Part shown: positions 42,956 to 51,170 of the stretch, one piece after another
How positions within the stretch are numbered: the stretch's first letter is position 1
Layout: each line of letters opens with the position of its first letter
NCBI GenBank assembly: GCA_039193455.1
Contig: JBCCWO010000002.1
Location: 186,001-250,000, forward strand
Source: JBCBGF01 sp039193455
Lineage (GTDB): Bacteria; Pseudomonadota; Alphaproteobacteria; Rhodobacterales; Rhodobacteraceae
Direction of reading: 5' to 3'
DNA length: 64,000 nt
Program-made: the position numbers and the translations under genes
Notes under the pieces: generated by a model
What the model was told of the DNA's origin: nothing
The model's database searches: none
The model's input: only the letters and a program-made list of their open reading frames with translations

Positions 42956-43738
42956 ATGGCGACGGCGGACGAGGCGAAAAACGGGATCGTCGAGACGATC
43001 AAGACGATTGTCTATGCGCTTCTGATTGCTGGTGTCTTTCGTACCCTGTTCTTTCAGCCGTTCTGGATCCCGTCGGGGTCGATGAAAGACACGCTGCTGA
43101 TCGGTGATTTCCTGTTCGTCAACAAGATGGCCTATGGCTATTCGCAGTATTCCTGCCCGTTCTCGCTGTGTCCGATTTCGGGTCGGATCCTGGGCTCAGA
43201 GCCGGAGCGGGGCGATGTCGCCGTCTTTCGCCATCCGGTGAATGGCAGCGATTTTATCAAGCGCGTCGTGGGCCTGCCGGGCGACCAGATCCAGATGATC
43301 GGGGGCGTTTTGCACATCAACGGCACGCCTGCGCCACAGACGCCCGATGGCACGTTTGAGGAACTGTTTGAACGCCAGGGGCCGGTGGGCAACCTGCCGC
43401 TGTGCCAGAATGCGGGGATCGGGCTGGGCGCGACCTGTGAAAAGCAGAAGTTTGTCGAAACGCTGCCCGACGGCACTGCGCATTCCGTCCTGAACGTGCG
43501 TGAGTCACGGCTGGATGACACGCCGATTTACAATGTGCCCGAGGGGCATTTCTTCTTCGTGGGCGATAATCGCGATAACTCGACCGACAGCCGGGTGATG
43601 CCGCCCAACGGTGTGGGGTTCGTTCCGCACGAATACCTGATCGGTCGGGCGGATCGGATCATGTTCTCGTCTGCCGGGCGGTCGCTGTTCTTTGTCTGGA
43701 CCTGGCGGGGCGACCGGTTCTTTAAGGCCATCGAGTGA
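42956..43738 (+). CDS. lepB: Signal peptidase I
   Basis: LepB removes signal peptides of secreted proteins at the outer face of the inner membrane. The 260-residue protein has an N-terminal membrane segment (GIVETIKTIVYALLIAGVFRTLF), catalytic Ser42 in WIPSGSMKDTLL, Lys102 in GSDFIKRVVGLPGD, and the box E GDNRDNSTDSR. The ATG at 42956 is chosen; a TTG 24 bases upstream is in frame but poorly positioned. Cysteine pairs in SQYSCPFSLCPISG and CQNAG-ATCEKQ are usual for alphaproteobacteria. The stop overlaps the start of rnc (TGATG). Confidence 0.96.
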   Translation: MATADEAKNGIVETIKTIVYALLIAGVFRTLFFQPFWIPSGSMKDTLLIGDFLFVNKMAYGYSQYSCPFSLCPISGRILGSEPERGDVAVFRHPVNGSDFIKRVVGLPGDQIQMIGGVLHINGTPAPQTPDGTFEELFERQGPVGNLPLCQNAGIGLGATCEKQKFVETLPDGTAHSVLNVRESRLDDTPIYNVPEGHFFFVGDNRDNSTDSRVMPPNGVGFVPHEYLIGRADRIMFSSAGRSLFFVWTWRGDRFFKAIE

Positions 43739-44421
43739 TGAAACGCGCGCCCGAGCTTGCGGCGTTCTGCGCCCGGCTGGGCCACGAATTTTCAAATCCC
43801 GCCCTTCTGGCCGAGGCGCTGACGCATCCCTCGCTCTCGTCCCCGACGCGGGCCAATAATCAGCGGATGGAATTTCTGGGCGACCGGGTGCTGAACCTCG
43901 TGCTCGCCGAGGCGGTGCTGGCCGCCGATCCCGAGGCGGCCGAAGGGACGCTGGCCCCGCGCTATAACCTGCTCGTGAAAAAGGAAACCTGCGCCGATGT
44001 CGCCCGATCGATTGATCTGGGCAGCGTGCTGCGGCTGGGCAAGTCCGAGATGGCGTCGGGCGGGCGGCGGCTGGACGCGGCGCTGGGCGATGCGATGGAG
44101 GCGGTGATCGCCGCGATCTATCGCGACGCGGGGCTTGAGGCCGCGCGGGCGGTGGTGCTGCGTCTGTGGGCAGGGCGCATTGCGTCGCTGGCCGAGGATG
44201 AACGCGACCCGAAATCGAGCCTTCAGGAATGGGCGCAGTCGCGCGGTTTGCCCGCGCCCACATATAAGGAACTGTCCCGCGCCGGTCCCCCGCACGCGCC
44301 GGTCTTTACCGTCGAGGCCCGGCTGGAAGACGGGCGGCACGCGGTTGCGACGGGAAAGGCCAAGCGCGAGGCCGAAAAGGACGCGGCCCGGGTTCTGTTG
44401 GAGCGGGTCGGGGCGGCGTAG
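43738..44421 (+). CDS. rnc: Ribonuclease III
   Basis: RNase III cuts double-stranded RNA and processes rRNA precursors. The 227-residue protein has LLAEALTHPSLSSP, the signature NNQRMEFLGDRVLNLVLAEA, the catalytic GDAMEAVIAAIYRDAG motif, and a C-terminal double-stranded RNA-binding domain (DPKSSLQEWAQSRGLPAPTYKEL, then KREAEKDAARVLLERVG). ATG at 43738 overlaps the lepB stop; a GTG one codon earlier is an alternative. In related genomes rnc is usually followed directly by era, but here two minus-strand genes lie between them. Confidence 0.97.
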   Translation: MKRAPELAAFCARLGHEFSNPALLAEALTHPSLSSPTRANNQRMEFLGDRVLNLVLAEAVLAADPEAAEGTLAPRYNLLVKKETCADVARSIDLGSVLRLGKSEMASGGRRLDAALGDAMEAVIAAIYRDAGLEAARAVVLRLWAGRIASLAEDERDPKSSLQEWAQSRGLPAPTYKELSRAGPPHAPVFTVEARLEDGRHAVATGKAKREAEKDAARVLLERVGAA

Positions 44422-44439
44422 GTCGGGTTTTAGTTCGTT

Positions 44440-45171
44440 CTACGACGCGTCTTCGGTGAAAAAGAACATCGCCCCGTCCGGATCGGTGGCCATCTTGGCC
44501 GCGCCTTCGGGCAAGGAGGTGCTGGCCAGCACATGCCCGCCCAAACCTGTCAGCCGCGTGGAGGTGTTCGGCGCGGCGCTGAATATCACCGCCCAGTACT
44601 CTTCACTGCCGCGCAGGGCCGGATCGGGAACCTCGTGCAGGTGCGCCATCGTGCCGCCGCCCTGCACGATGGCCCGCGTGCCGTTATCGTCGTGCCCGAA
44701 CTGCCACCCGAAAAGTGCTTGGTAGAACGGCATCACCGCGTGTGCGTCCGAGACAAAGAGGGCGTGGCCCCGCCGCCCGCCCACCCCTTCGGTCACACCC
44801 GCCGGGCTGTTCCCCTGATAGACGGTGAAGCCGGCCCCCAGCGGATCACGGATCAGCGCGGTCTGGCCGCCATCGGGAAATGGCTCGGGCCCCAGTTCGA
44901 CCTTGCCGCCCGAAGTGGTTGCCGTGGCAACGGCTGCGTCGATGTCGCGGACCCCGACATAGGACATCCAGAAGCTGGGCATGCCGATGTCGCGAAACCT
45001 TTGCGGCATCGGGAAGAGCCCGGCCACCGGGCCCACGGCGTTGCTGGCGATGGCGTAGTCGTCATGCGCGACCTGCTAGCCAAAGAGATTGGCATAGAAC
45101 GCGCGGGCGCGGTCGAACTGGAGGGTGGAGAGATCGCACCACAGGAAGGTGCCTTGGTTTGGCATGGGCAT
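44440..45171 (-). pseudogene. VOC-family (glyoxalase/bleomycin-resistance-like) gene interrupted by an in-frame TAG
   Basis: A two-domain vicinal-oxygen-chelate protein of about 240 codons. It is read from ATG at 45171 or 45165 (MPNQGTFLWCDLSTLQFDRARAFYANLFG), then hits TAG at 45076-45078, and continues in the same frame QVAHDDYAIASNAVGPVAGLFP to the stop at 44440. The second domain has the equivalent FYQALFGWQFGHDD, so the TAG occupies a Trp codon (TGG) position: a single-base change. The downstream domain remains open and could be re-initiated. It may be a true inactivated gene, a recent mutation or a sequencing error. Confidence 0.85.
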
Positions 45172-45239
45172 TGCGGGTTGGTTGCGTCTTCGGAGGGTAG
45201 CGAATTGCCCGTAGGCGGTCCAATCCCCGATGCGCCGTG

Positions 45240-45827
45240 CTACATTCCCGGTCGGAACCGCCCCTCCTGCCGGGCAACGGCGCGCCACATCTTCTTGCGC
45301 GCATCCGGGGTTTCGAAGGCGCGGTACTTGCCGCCGGAAAACTTGGGCCAGTCGATGGCGAGGCCCTGTTTGACAAGCTCGGCCGCCAGATCGCGCCCGT
45401 CGGGAAGGTAACAGGTGGCCACGACGCGATTATAGGACATCTCGTCCGAGACATGCGCGGTGATGGTTTGCCCTTTGCAGAGCCGATGCATGGCCCATTT
45501 GGACTTCTTCCCATAGGGGTGATCGAGCTCGGGCGCATCGATCCCAGCGAGGCGGATCGCAAAGCCTTTGATGATGATCGTGTCACCGTCTTCGACCCAG
45601 CACTTTCCTTCCAACCGCTCGGGGATGTGGTCCGGGCGTTTCCATTGGGCAGGCGGGCCGCATTGCGGTGTCCGACGTTCACCAAGGGGCGTTGCCTCCT
45701 CATGTATCGGTCTGGGGGCAGGTTTGGGCGCAGGGCGCCGTTGCGGCTCTGCACGCTGGGGTTTGCGGGGCTGCGCGTGCGGGCGCCGTATTTCGCGAAT
45801 AAATGCTCTTATGACGAACCGAAGCAT
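45240..45827 (-). CDS. Thermonuclease-family (SNase domain) protein
   Basis: A 195-residue protein with a staphylococcal-nuclease-like domain: VEDGDTIIIKGFAIRLAGIDAPELDHPYGKKSKWAMHRLCKGQTI and MSYNRVVATCYLPDGRDLAAELVKQGLAID, which contain the family's Asp/Arg/Glu regions. An N-terminal Arg/Pro-rich stretch (RRPHAQPRKPQRAEPQRRPAP) links it to a short hydrophobic start that is not a clear signal peptide. ATG at 45827 has AAAGGA 9 bases upstream. It lies upstream of the VOC gene in the same orientation, both inserted between rnc and era. Confidence 0.87.
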   Translation of the reverse strand: MLRFVIRAFIREIRRPHAQPRKPQRAEPQRRPAPKPAPRPIHEEATPLGERRTPQCGPPAQWKRPDHIPERLEGKCWVEDGDTIIIKGFAIRLAGIDAPELDHPYGKKSKWAMHRLCKGQTITAHVSDEMSYNRVVATCYLPDGRDLAAELVKQGLAIDWPKFSGGKYRAFETPDARKKMWRAVARQEGRFRPGM

Positions 45828-46010
45828 CGGTGACCGTCCTTTCAAATGGGCGGCCCCCACGGGAGGTGAGTCTAACATACGGGTGTGCCGGTGGCGGGGC
45901 GGGACTGTGCCGATCCGGGGGCAGGGAAACGCTGCACCCGCCCGGCTTTGGTCTGGCCAACGTCCGTGTTTTCCGATAGGCGCGTCGTTCCACCATCTGC
46001 GAGACCGCCC

Positions 46011-46919
46011 ATGACCACACGCGCCGGATTTGTCGCCCTGATTGGCGAGCCCAATGCGGGGAAATCGACGCTGTTGAACCGCATGGTCGGGGCCAAGGTG
46101 TCGATTGTGACCCACAAGGTGCAAACGACGCGGGCGCGCATTCGGGGAGTGGCGCTTGAGGGCGAGAGCCAGATCGTCTTTGTCGACACACCGGGCCTCT
46201 TCCGTCCGCGCCGCAGGCTCGACCGTGCGATGGTCGCGGCGGCCTGGGGCGGGGCGGCGGATGCCGACGTTGTCGTCCTATTGATCGAGGCGCATCGGGG
46301 CGTGACGCCCGGGGTGGAGGCGATCCTCGAGACCTTGGGTGAGCGGACCGAGGGGCGGCGTGTGGCGCTGGCCATCAACAAGATCGACCGGGTGGAGGCG
46401 CCGGTGCTGCTTGCGCTGACCCAGGAGATGAACGATCGCTATCCGTTCGAGGAAACCTATCTGATCTCGGCCGAGAAGGGGCATGGCGTGGACGACCTGC
46501 GCCAGTGGCTCGCCGCGCAGATGCCGGAGGGGCCCTGGCTTTATCCCGAGGATCAGATCGCAGATCTGCCGATGCGGATGATCGCGGCTGAGATGACGCG
46601 CGAGAAGCTGACATTGCGGCTGCATCAGGAGCTGCCCTATCAGCTAACCGTCGAGACCGAGCAGTGGGAAGAGCGCAAGGACGGCTCGGCCCGGATCGAT
46701 CAGGTGATCTATGTCGCCCGCGACGGGCATAAGGGGATCGTGCTGGGCAAGAAGGGCGAAACGGTGAAGGCCGTGAGCCAGGCGGCGCGGGCGGAAATCG
46801 AGGAGTTTCTGGGCCGCAAGGTGCATCTTTTCTTGCAGGTGAAGGTCCGGCCCGGCTGGCTGGAGGAAGCGGCGCGGTATTCCGAGATGGGGCTTGATTT
46901 CCGCGACGGCGAGGCATGA
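46011..46919 (+). CDS. era: GTPase Era
   Basis: Era is a GTPase that binds 16S rRNA and assists 30S assembly. The 302-residue protein has G1 GEPNAGKST (12-20), G3 VDTPGLF, G4 NKID, and a C-terminal KH domain (GSARIDQVIYVARDGHKGIVLGKKGETVKAVSQAARAEIEEFLGRKVHLFLQVKV). The ATG at 46011 is the usual MTTRAGFVALIG start; the frame upstream is shadow sequence. Its stop overlaps the DUF1491 gene as ATGA. Its own promoter probably lies in the 183 bases before it. Confidence 0.97.
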   Translation: MTTRAGFVALIGEPNAGKSTLLNRMVGAKVSIVTHKVQTTRARIRGVALEGESQIVFVDTPGLFRPRRRLDRAMVAAAWGGAADADVVVLLIEAHRGVTPGVEAILETLGERTEGRRVALAINKIDRVEAPVLLALTQEMNDRYPFEETYLISAEKGHGVDDLRQWLAAQMPEGPWLYPEDQIADLPMRMIAAEMTREKLTLRLHQELPYQLTVETEQWEERKDGSARIDQVIYVARDGHKGIVLGKKGETVKAVSQAARAEIEEFLGRKVHLFLQVKVRPGWLEEAARYSEMGLDFRDGEA

Positions 46920-47245
46920 CGCGGCTTGCGACCGAGATCTGGGTGGCGGCCTATCTGCGGCGGCTGGCGCTGGCCGATATTCCGGCTTTTGTGACAGCCA
47001 AGGGCGAATTGACGGCGGGGACGGTGCTGGTGAAGCTCAACACGCTCGATGGGCAGGCACGCTGCTATCAGCGGAGTTTCGATCTGATGTCGGGCGAGCG
47101 GGCCTGGGTGGTGCTGAGTGACGGCGATGAGGCGGATGTCGATGCCTCCATCGAGACGCAGAAGGGGTTCGACCGCGATCTGTGGGTGATCGAGGTGGAA
47201 AGCCGGGACGGGCGGCATTTGCTGGACGAAGAGGGGCTCGCCTGA
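46916..47245 (+). CDS. DUF1491 protein
   Basis: A 109-residue protein matching DUF1491: EIWVAAYLRRLALADIPAFVTAKGELTAGTVLVKLNTLDGQARCYQRSFDL, then DLWVIEVESRDGRHLLDEEGL. The family is found almost only in alphaproteobacteria, usually next to era, as here. It overlaps the era stop by 4 bases. The function is unknown. Confidence 0.93.
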   Translation: MTRLATEIWVAAYLRRLALADIPAFVTAKGELTAGTVLVKLNTLDGQARCYQRSFDLMSGERAWVVLSDGDEADVDASIETQKGFDRDLWVIEVESRDGRHLLDEEGLA

Positions 47246-47254
47246 AAGACTTTA

Positions 47255-47274
47255 CGCCTCCGGCGGGGATATTT
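47255..47274 (+). repeat. Short GC-rich hairpin followed by AT tract between DUF1491 and recO
   Basis: CGCCTCCGGCGG folds as a small stem and is followed by GGATATTT. From memory, sequences of the type GCCTCCGGCGGGGATATTT recur at gene ends in Rhodobacteraceae genomes; only one copy is in this window. It may act as an attenuator or terminator remnant. Weak evidence. Confidence 0.3.
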
Positions 47275-47294
47275 CAGGACCAAAGAGATACGCG

Positions 47295-48020
47295 ATGGAG
47301 TGGCGGGATCAGGGGGCGTTGTTGGCCGTGCGGCGGCATGGCGAGACGGCGGCGATCATCGAGGTGTTCACGGCCGAGCATGGGCGCCACGCAGGCGTTG
47401 TGCGGGGCGGGACCAGCCGCAAGATCGCGCCGATCCTGCAACCGGGCGCGCAGTTGGAAGTGACATGGCGGGCGCGGCTGGATGAGCATATCGGGACCTA
47501 TAGCGTTGAGCCGCTGAAAAGCCGGGCGGCAGAGGTCATGGCGGATCGGCTGACGTTGTCGGGGCTGAATGCGGTGACGGCGCTGCTCGTCTTTGCGCTG
47601 CCAGAGCGCGAGGGGCATCCGGTACTTTACCGGCGGACGGTGGCCTTGCTCGATATGATCGGCGTGAATGAGGCCTGGCCGCTGGCATACTTACGCTGGG
47701 AACTGGCGCTCTTGGATGAGATGGGGTTCGGGCTTGATCTGTCGGTCTGTGCGGTGACCGGTGCGGTGGACGATCTGGCCTATGTCTCGCCCCGGACGGG
47801 CCGGGCGGTGAGCGCGGAAGGCGCCGGGGCGTGGGCGGAGAAGCTGTTGCCGCTGCCGCCCGCGCTGATGGGCGCGGGGCAGGGTGACATGGGAGAGATT
47901 TCCGAGGGGCTGCGCACCACGGGGCATTTCCTGAAAACCGGTCTGGCCCATAGCCTGGGGGACCGCCCGCTGCCCGAGGCGCGCGCGCGGTTTGTCGATC
48001 TGGTGCGGCGGGCGGCGTGA
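47295..48020 (+). CDS. recO: DNA repair protein RecO
   Basis: RecO helps load RecA in the RecFOR recombinational repair pathway. The 241-residue protein starts MEWRDQGALLAVRRHGETAAIIEVFTAEHGRHAGVVRGG, the N-terminal OB-fold pattern, and has LRWELALLDEMGFGLDLSVCAVTG with the cysteine region and the YVSPRTGRAVS segment. The C terminus LKTGLAHSLGDRPLPEARARFVDLVRRAA is standard. It follows DUF1491 by 49 bases and ends the rpoZ-to-recO core run. Confidence 0.95.
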   Translation: MEWRDQGALLAVRRHGETAAIIEVFTAEHGRHAGVVRGGTSRKIAPILQPGAQLEVTWRARLDEHIGTYSVEPLKSRAAEVMADRLTLSGLNAVTALLVFALPEREGHPVLYRRTVALLDMIGVNEAWPLAYLRWELALLDEMGFGLDLSVCAVTGAVDDLAYVSPRTGRAVSAEGAGAWAEKLLPLPPALMGAGQGDMGEISEGLRTTGHFLKTGLAHSLGDRPLPEARARFVDLVRRAA

Positions 48021-48214
48021 GCGGCCCATCTGATCGTTGATATGATATGGCGGCGCCGCCACGGACGGCTGACCATGGAGGGCAGGGGGTTCCTGCCGCC
48101 CGGGGTGTTCCAAAGCCCCGATCGTCTGGGGCTGGCCATATGTCTCAAGTGCGTTGTGTGCGCACAGGGAAGCTTCGGGCGGGGGTTCTAGGCGCCATGT
48201 GTTAGCGCCCGGGA

Positions 48215-48229
48215 AACGCAGCGTGCGTT
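48215..48229 (-). terminator. Weak hairpin downstream of recO and the reductase gene
   Basis: AACGCA (48215-48220), a 3-base GCG loop and TGCGTT (48224-48229) form a small stem 3 bases beyond the stop of the minus-strand reductase gene. It lacks a good T-tract, so it may be a weak or Rho-assisted terminator for that gene. Between recO and this point there are 212 bases with no convincing gene. Confidence 0.35.
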
Positions 48230-48232
48230 GCG

Positions 48233-49246
48233 TCAGCCGGGGGTGGCGGCAATGGCGGCGGCGGCGCGGTCGACCGCGGTTTGCCAGGGGGTGAAGGTCA
48301 CGCCCAGATCGCCTGTGCTGGCCGAGGTATCGAAGTGCGGGGTGACCCCGATGCCGGGGAGCACGGTTTTGATCGTGGGGTCGAAGATCGACAGGAACCG
48401 CAGCAAGAGCACGGGGGCGATGCTGGTGGGGATCTTGCGGTCCGGGTGTTGGGATTTCAGGTGGCGGGCCATCTGGGGCAGGGTGACGGACGCGGAGGAG
48501 GCGATGTAGCGCTTGCCCGCGGTTTCGGGACGGTCGAGCGCGGCGACATGCATGGCCGACACATCGGCCACGTCCACGATGCCGAAGCCGATATTGGGGA
48601 CCATCGGGTCTTTGCCGTTGAAGATCCGCTCGACCAGCTCCAGCGAGGTTCCGTAGTTGTCATCCATCGGGGTGCCGAGGACCAGCGCGGGGTTGACGGT
48701 GGTCAGCTGCATTTCCGGATGGTCGGCCACGAAATCCCAGGCGGCGCGCTCGGCGAGTGTTTTCGATTTGTAGTAGGCGGAGGATTTCGGGTGGTCCGTT
48801 TCGCTCCAATCCTCTGGCGTGTAGGTGCCATCGCCGCTGCCCTTTGCCTCAATCGCGACAACCGATGAGGTGAGGACCACCCGGTTGACACCTGCATTGT
48901 TTGCGGCGCGCAGCGCGCGGAGCGTGCCATCGACCGCGGGGCGGATCAGATCGTTCTCGTCCTTGGGCTGCGCCATGGGAAAGGGCGAGGCGGTGTGGAG
49001 GAGCGCGTCGCAGCCCTGCAGTGCGGTGTCCCAGCCGGTGTCGCTCGTGAGGTCAAGTTCGGTGAAGGTGAGCCGGTCGAGCGCGGCAGGATCAGTGAGC
49101 TGGGGACGGAGCGCATCGCGCACCTCATCTGCGCGCGCGGCCGACCGCAGTGAGCCGCGCACCGTGTGGCCCGCGTTGAGGAGATCAAGGGCGATGCGTT
49201 TGGCGATGAAACCGGTGACGCCGGTCAGAAGGACGGTGTGGGACAT
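48233..49246 (-). CDS. NAD(P)-dependent epimerase/dehydratase-family reductase (dihydroflavonol-4-reductase-like)
   Basis: A 337-residue extended SDR. The Rossmann motif GVTGFIA sits at the N terminus (residues 9-15), then TELDLTSDTGWDTALQGCDALLHTASPF, VVLTSSVVAIEAKG, the catalytic Tyr/Lys pair in SSAYYKSKTLAERAAWDF, and VNPALVLGTPMDD. This is the aldehyde-reductase/dihydroflavonol-reductase group. Substrate unknown. The ATG at 49246 follows AGGAG by 8 bases, and that Shine-Dalgarno sequence sits inside a perfect inverted repeat (see 49252-49284). The upstream mcd gene is in the same orientation but is likely separated by this control element. Confidence 0.9.
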   Translation of the reverse strand: MSHTVLLTGVTGFIAKRIALDLLNAGHTVRGSLRSAARADEVRDALRPQLTDPAALDRLTFTELDLTSDTGWDTALQGCDALLHTASPFPMAQPKDENDLIRPAVDGTLRALRAANNAGVNRVVLTSSVVAIEAKGSGDGTYTPEDWSETDHPKSSAYYKSKTLAERAAWDFVADHPEMQLTTVNPALVLGTPMDDNYGTSLELVERIFNGKDPMVPNIGFGIVDVADVSAMHVAALDRPETAGKRYIASSASVTLPQMARHLKSQHPDRKIPTSIAPVLLLRFLSIFDPTIKTVLPGIGVTPHFDTSASTGDLGVTFTPWQTAVDRAAAAIAATPG

Positions 49247-49251
49247 GGGGC

Positions 49252-49284
49252 GGCTCCTAAGTTAGAACCTCTAACTTAGGAGCC
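49252..49284 (-). promoter_or_regulatory. Perfect 15-bp inverted repeat in the leader of the reductase gene
   Basis: GGCTCCTAAGTTAGA (49252-49266) and TCTAACTTAGGAGCC (49270-49284) are exact inverted copies with a 3-base spacer. It lies 5 bases before the reductase ATG, and its arm contains the AGGAG Shine-Dalgarno sequence. At DNA level it looks like a dimeric-regulator operator (MarR/HxlR/TetR-like). As RNA, it would fold into a stem hiding the ribosome-binding site. No regulator gene lies next to it. Confidence 0.75.
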
Positions 49285-49306
49285 TGTTTTAGGTTGGCAA
49301 GGGCGG

Positions 49307-50995
49307 CTAGCCGAGGAGACGCCTTGCAATGACCTGTGCCTGAATCTCGGCGGCACCCTCAAAGATGTTTAGGATGCGTGCGTCGCACAGCACGCGGCTG
49401 ATCGCGTACTCCAGCGCAAAGCCATTGCCGCCGTGGATCTGCAGCCCGTTATCGGCCGCGGCCCAGGCCACGCGGGCGCCGAGCAACTTGGCCATCCCGG
49501 CCTCCAGGTCGCAGCGGCGATCTTCGTCCTTTTCGCGGGCGGAGAAGTAGGTGAGCTGGCGGGCCACCATGATCTCCACCGCCATCATGGCAAGTTTCCC
49601 GGAGACGCGGGGAAAGTCGATCAGCGACTTGCCGAACTGCTTGCGGTCTTGCGCGTATTGCATCGAGATATCGAGGGCGGATTGCGCGACGCCAATGGCG
49701 CGGGCGGCGGTCTGGATGCGGGCGCTCTCAAAGGTCTGCATGAGCTGTTTGAAGCCCTGACCCTCGGTCTCGCCTAGCAGGTTCTCACCCTTCACTTTGA
49801 AGTCGTCGAAGTTGACAGTGTATTCCTTCATCCCGCGATAGCCCAAGACCTCGATCTCGCCGCCGGAGATGCCGGGGTCCTGCCAGGGCGCGTCGTCGGT
49901 GCCCGGCGTCTTTTCGGCCAGAAACATCGACAGCCCGCGATAGTCGGTGGTGTCGGGGATCGTGCGGGCGAGGACGGTCATGACATGGGTGCGGGCGGCG
50001 TGGGTGATCCAGGTCTTGTTGCCGTTGATCGTCCAGTCGCCATCGTCGCCCTTGACTGCGCGGGTGCGCAAGGAGCCGAGGTCAGAGCCGGTGTTGGGTT
50101 CGGTGAAGACGGCAGTGGGCAGGATTTCCCCGCTGGCCAGACCCGGCAGCCACTTTTCCTTCTGCGCATCGGTGCCGCCGGCGATGATAAGCTCGGCGGC
50201 GATTTCCGAGCGGGTGCCAAGCGAGCCCACGCCGATATAGCCGCGCGAGAGTTCTTCAGAGACGACGCACATCGACGCCTTCGACAGGCCCAGCCCGCCA
50301 AACTTTTCGGGGATGGTCAGACCGAAGACGCCCATCTCGGACAGTTCCTCGATGATGTCCATCGGGATCAGTTCGTCTTTGAGATGCCATTCATGCGCAT
50401 GGGGTTCGACGCGGTCGACCGAGAAGCGGCGGAATTGTTCGCGGATCATCTCAAGCTCGTCATCGAGCCCGGTGGCGCCGACGGTCACCTCGGCGGCGCG
50501 CTCCTGCATCAGCTCGACCAGGCGCGTGCGCGCGGCCTGGGTGTTGCCGGTCTGGGTCAGGCGCATGACCGCGGGGATCATGATGGCGCGCTGGTCGTCC
50601 TGGCTGAGGCCCAGGTCCTGGGGACGCAGCAGTTCACCCTGGCTCATCGGGATGCCGCCGTAGATCTGCCAGAGGTATTCGCCGAATGCGATCTGGTGGA
50701 TCAGTTGCTCGACCTCGCCGAACTTGCCGTCGGCCTGCAACCGTTCGGCCCAACCCTGCATCTGGCGCAGCGCCTCGACATAGGTGGCCAGCCACGCCAG
50801 CCCGTGGGCTGCGGTCTGGTTCTGTTCAAGAAGCGTTGCCGAGATGCGCCCATCGTCGGTCAGGGTGTCGGACACAACCTCTTTGGCGCGCGCCAAAAGC
50901 GCCTCGACTGCGGGGACGGCGTCGGCGGTCAGCGTCATCAGGTCCGGCAGCACCACATCGGCGATCTGCGAGATGTCCTGTCCGTCATGGGCCAT
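49307..50995 (-). CDS. mcd: (2S)-methylsuccinyl-CoA dehydrogenase
   Basis: A 562-residue acyl-CoA dehydrogenase with an extra N-terminal domain of about 160 residues (RISATLLEQNQTAAHGLAWLATYVEALRQMQGWA and FGEYLWQIYGGIPMSQGELLRPQDLG), the mark of methylsuccinyl-CoA dehydrogenase. It oxidises methylsuccinyl-CoA to mesaconyl-CoA in the ethylmalonyl-CoA pathway for acetyl-CoA assimilation. The catalytic core has TIPEKFGGLGLSKASMCVVSEELSRGYIG, AVFTEPNTGSDLGSLRTRA, IQTAARAIGVAQSALDISMQYAQDRKQFGKSL and IHGGNGFALEYAISRVLCDARILNIFEGAAEIQ. ATG at 50995 matches the family; the frame upstream is noise. It is divergent from a TSUP permease gene. Confidence 0.93.
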   Translation of the reverse strand: MAHDGQDISQIADVVLPDLMTLTADAVPAVEALLARAKEVVSDTLTDDGRISATLLEQNQTAAHGLAWLATYVEALRQMQGWAERLQADGKFGEVEQLIHQIAFGEYLWQIYGGIPMSQGELLRPQDLGLSQDDQRAIMIPAVMRLTQTGNTQAARTRLVELMQERAAEVTVGATGLDDELEMIREQFRRFSVDRVEPHAHEWHLKDELIPMDIIEELSEMGVFGLTIPEKFGGLGLSKASMCVVSEELSRGYIGVGSLGTRSEIAAELIIAGGTDAQKEKWLPGLASGEILPTAVFTEPNTGSDLGSLRTRAVKGDDGDWTINGNKTWITHAARTHVMTVLARTIPDTTDYRGLSMFLAEKTPGTDDAPWQDPGISGGEIEVLGYRGMKEYTVNFDDFKVKGENLLGETEGQGFKQLMQTFESARIQTAARAIGVAQSALDISMQYAQDRKQFGKSLIDFPRVSGKLAMMAVEIMVARQLTYFSAREKDEDRRCDLEAGMAKLLGARVAWAAADNGLQIHGGNGFALEYAISRVLCDARILNIFEGAAEIQAQVIARRLLG

Positions 50996-51170
50996 GGCGG
51001 CGCCTCCTTTTTCTGCGCGTGCAAAGCGACCTAGTGCATTTGCAGCGAGCGCGCAACAAGATTTCCTGAACGCGCCGTATATTGAACAATAATGACCCGT
51101 TCGATTAGATCGTGTGCTTTCCGGCGACGTAGGGTACATCGCGCCGGGGACTATACCACATGGATCGCTG

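Noticed and set aside
45885..46010. An upstream extension of the era reading frame
   Set aside because: It reads into an intergenic region with no conserved residues; MTTRAGFVALIG at 46011 is the standard Era start.
48042..48191. A 49-codon open frame in the gap after recO (contains CLKCVVC)
   Set aside because: No ribosome-binding site, no recognisable domain, and rich in rare features; not supported as a gene.
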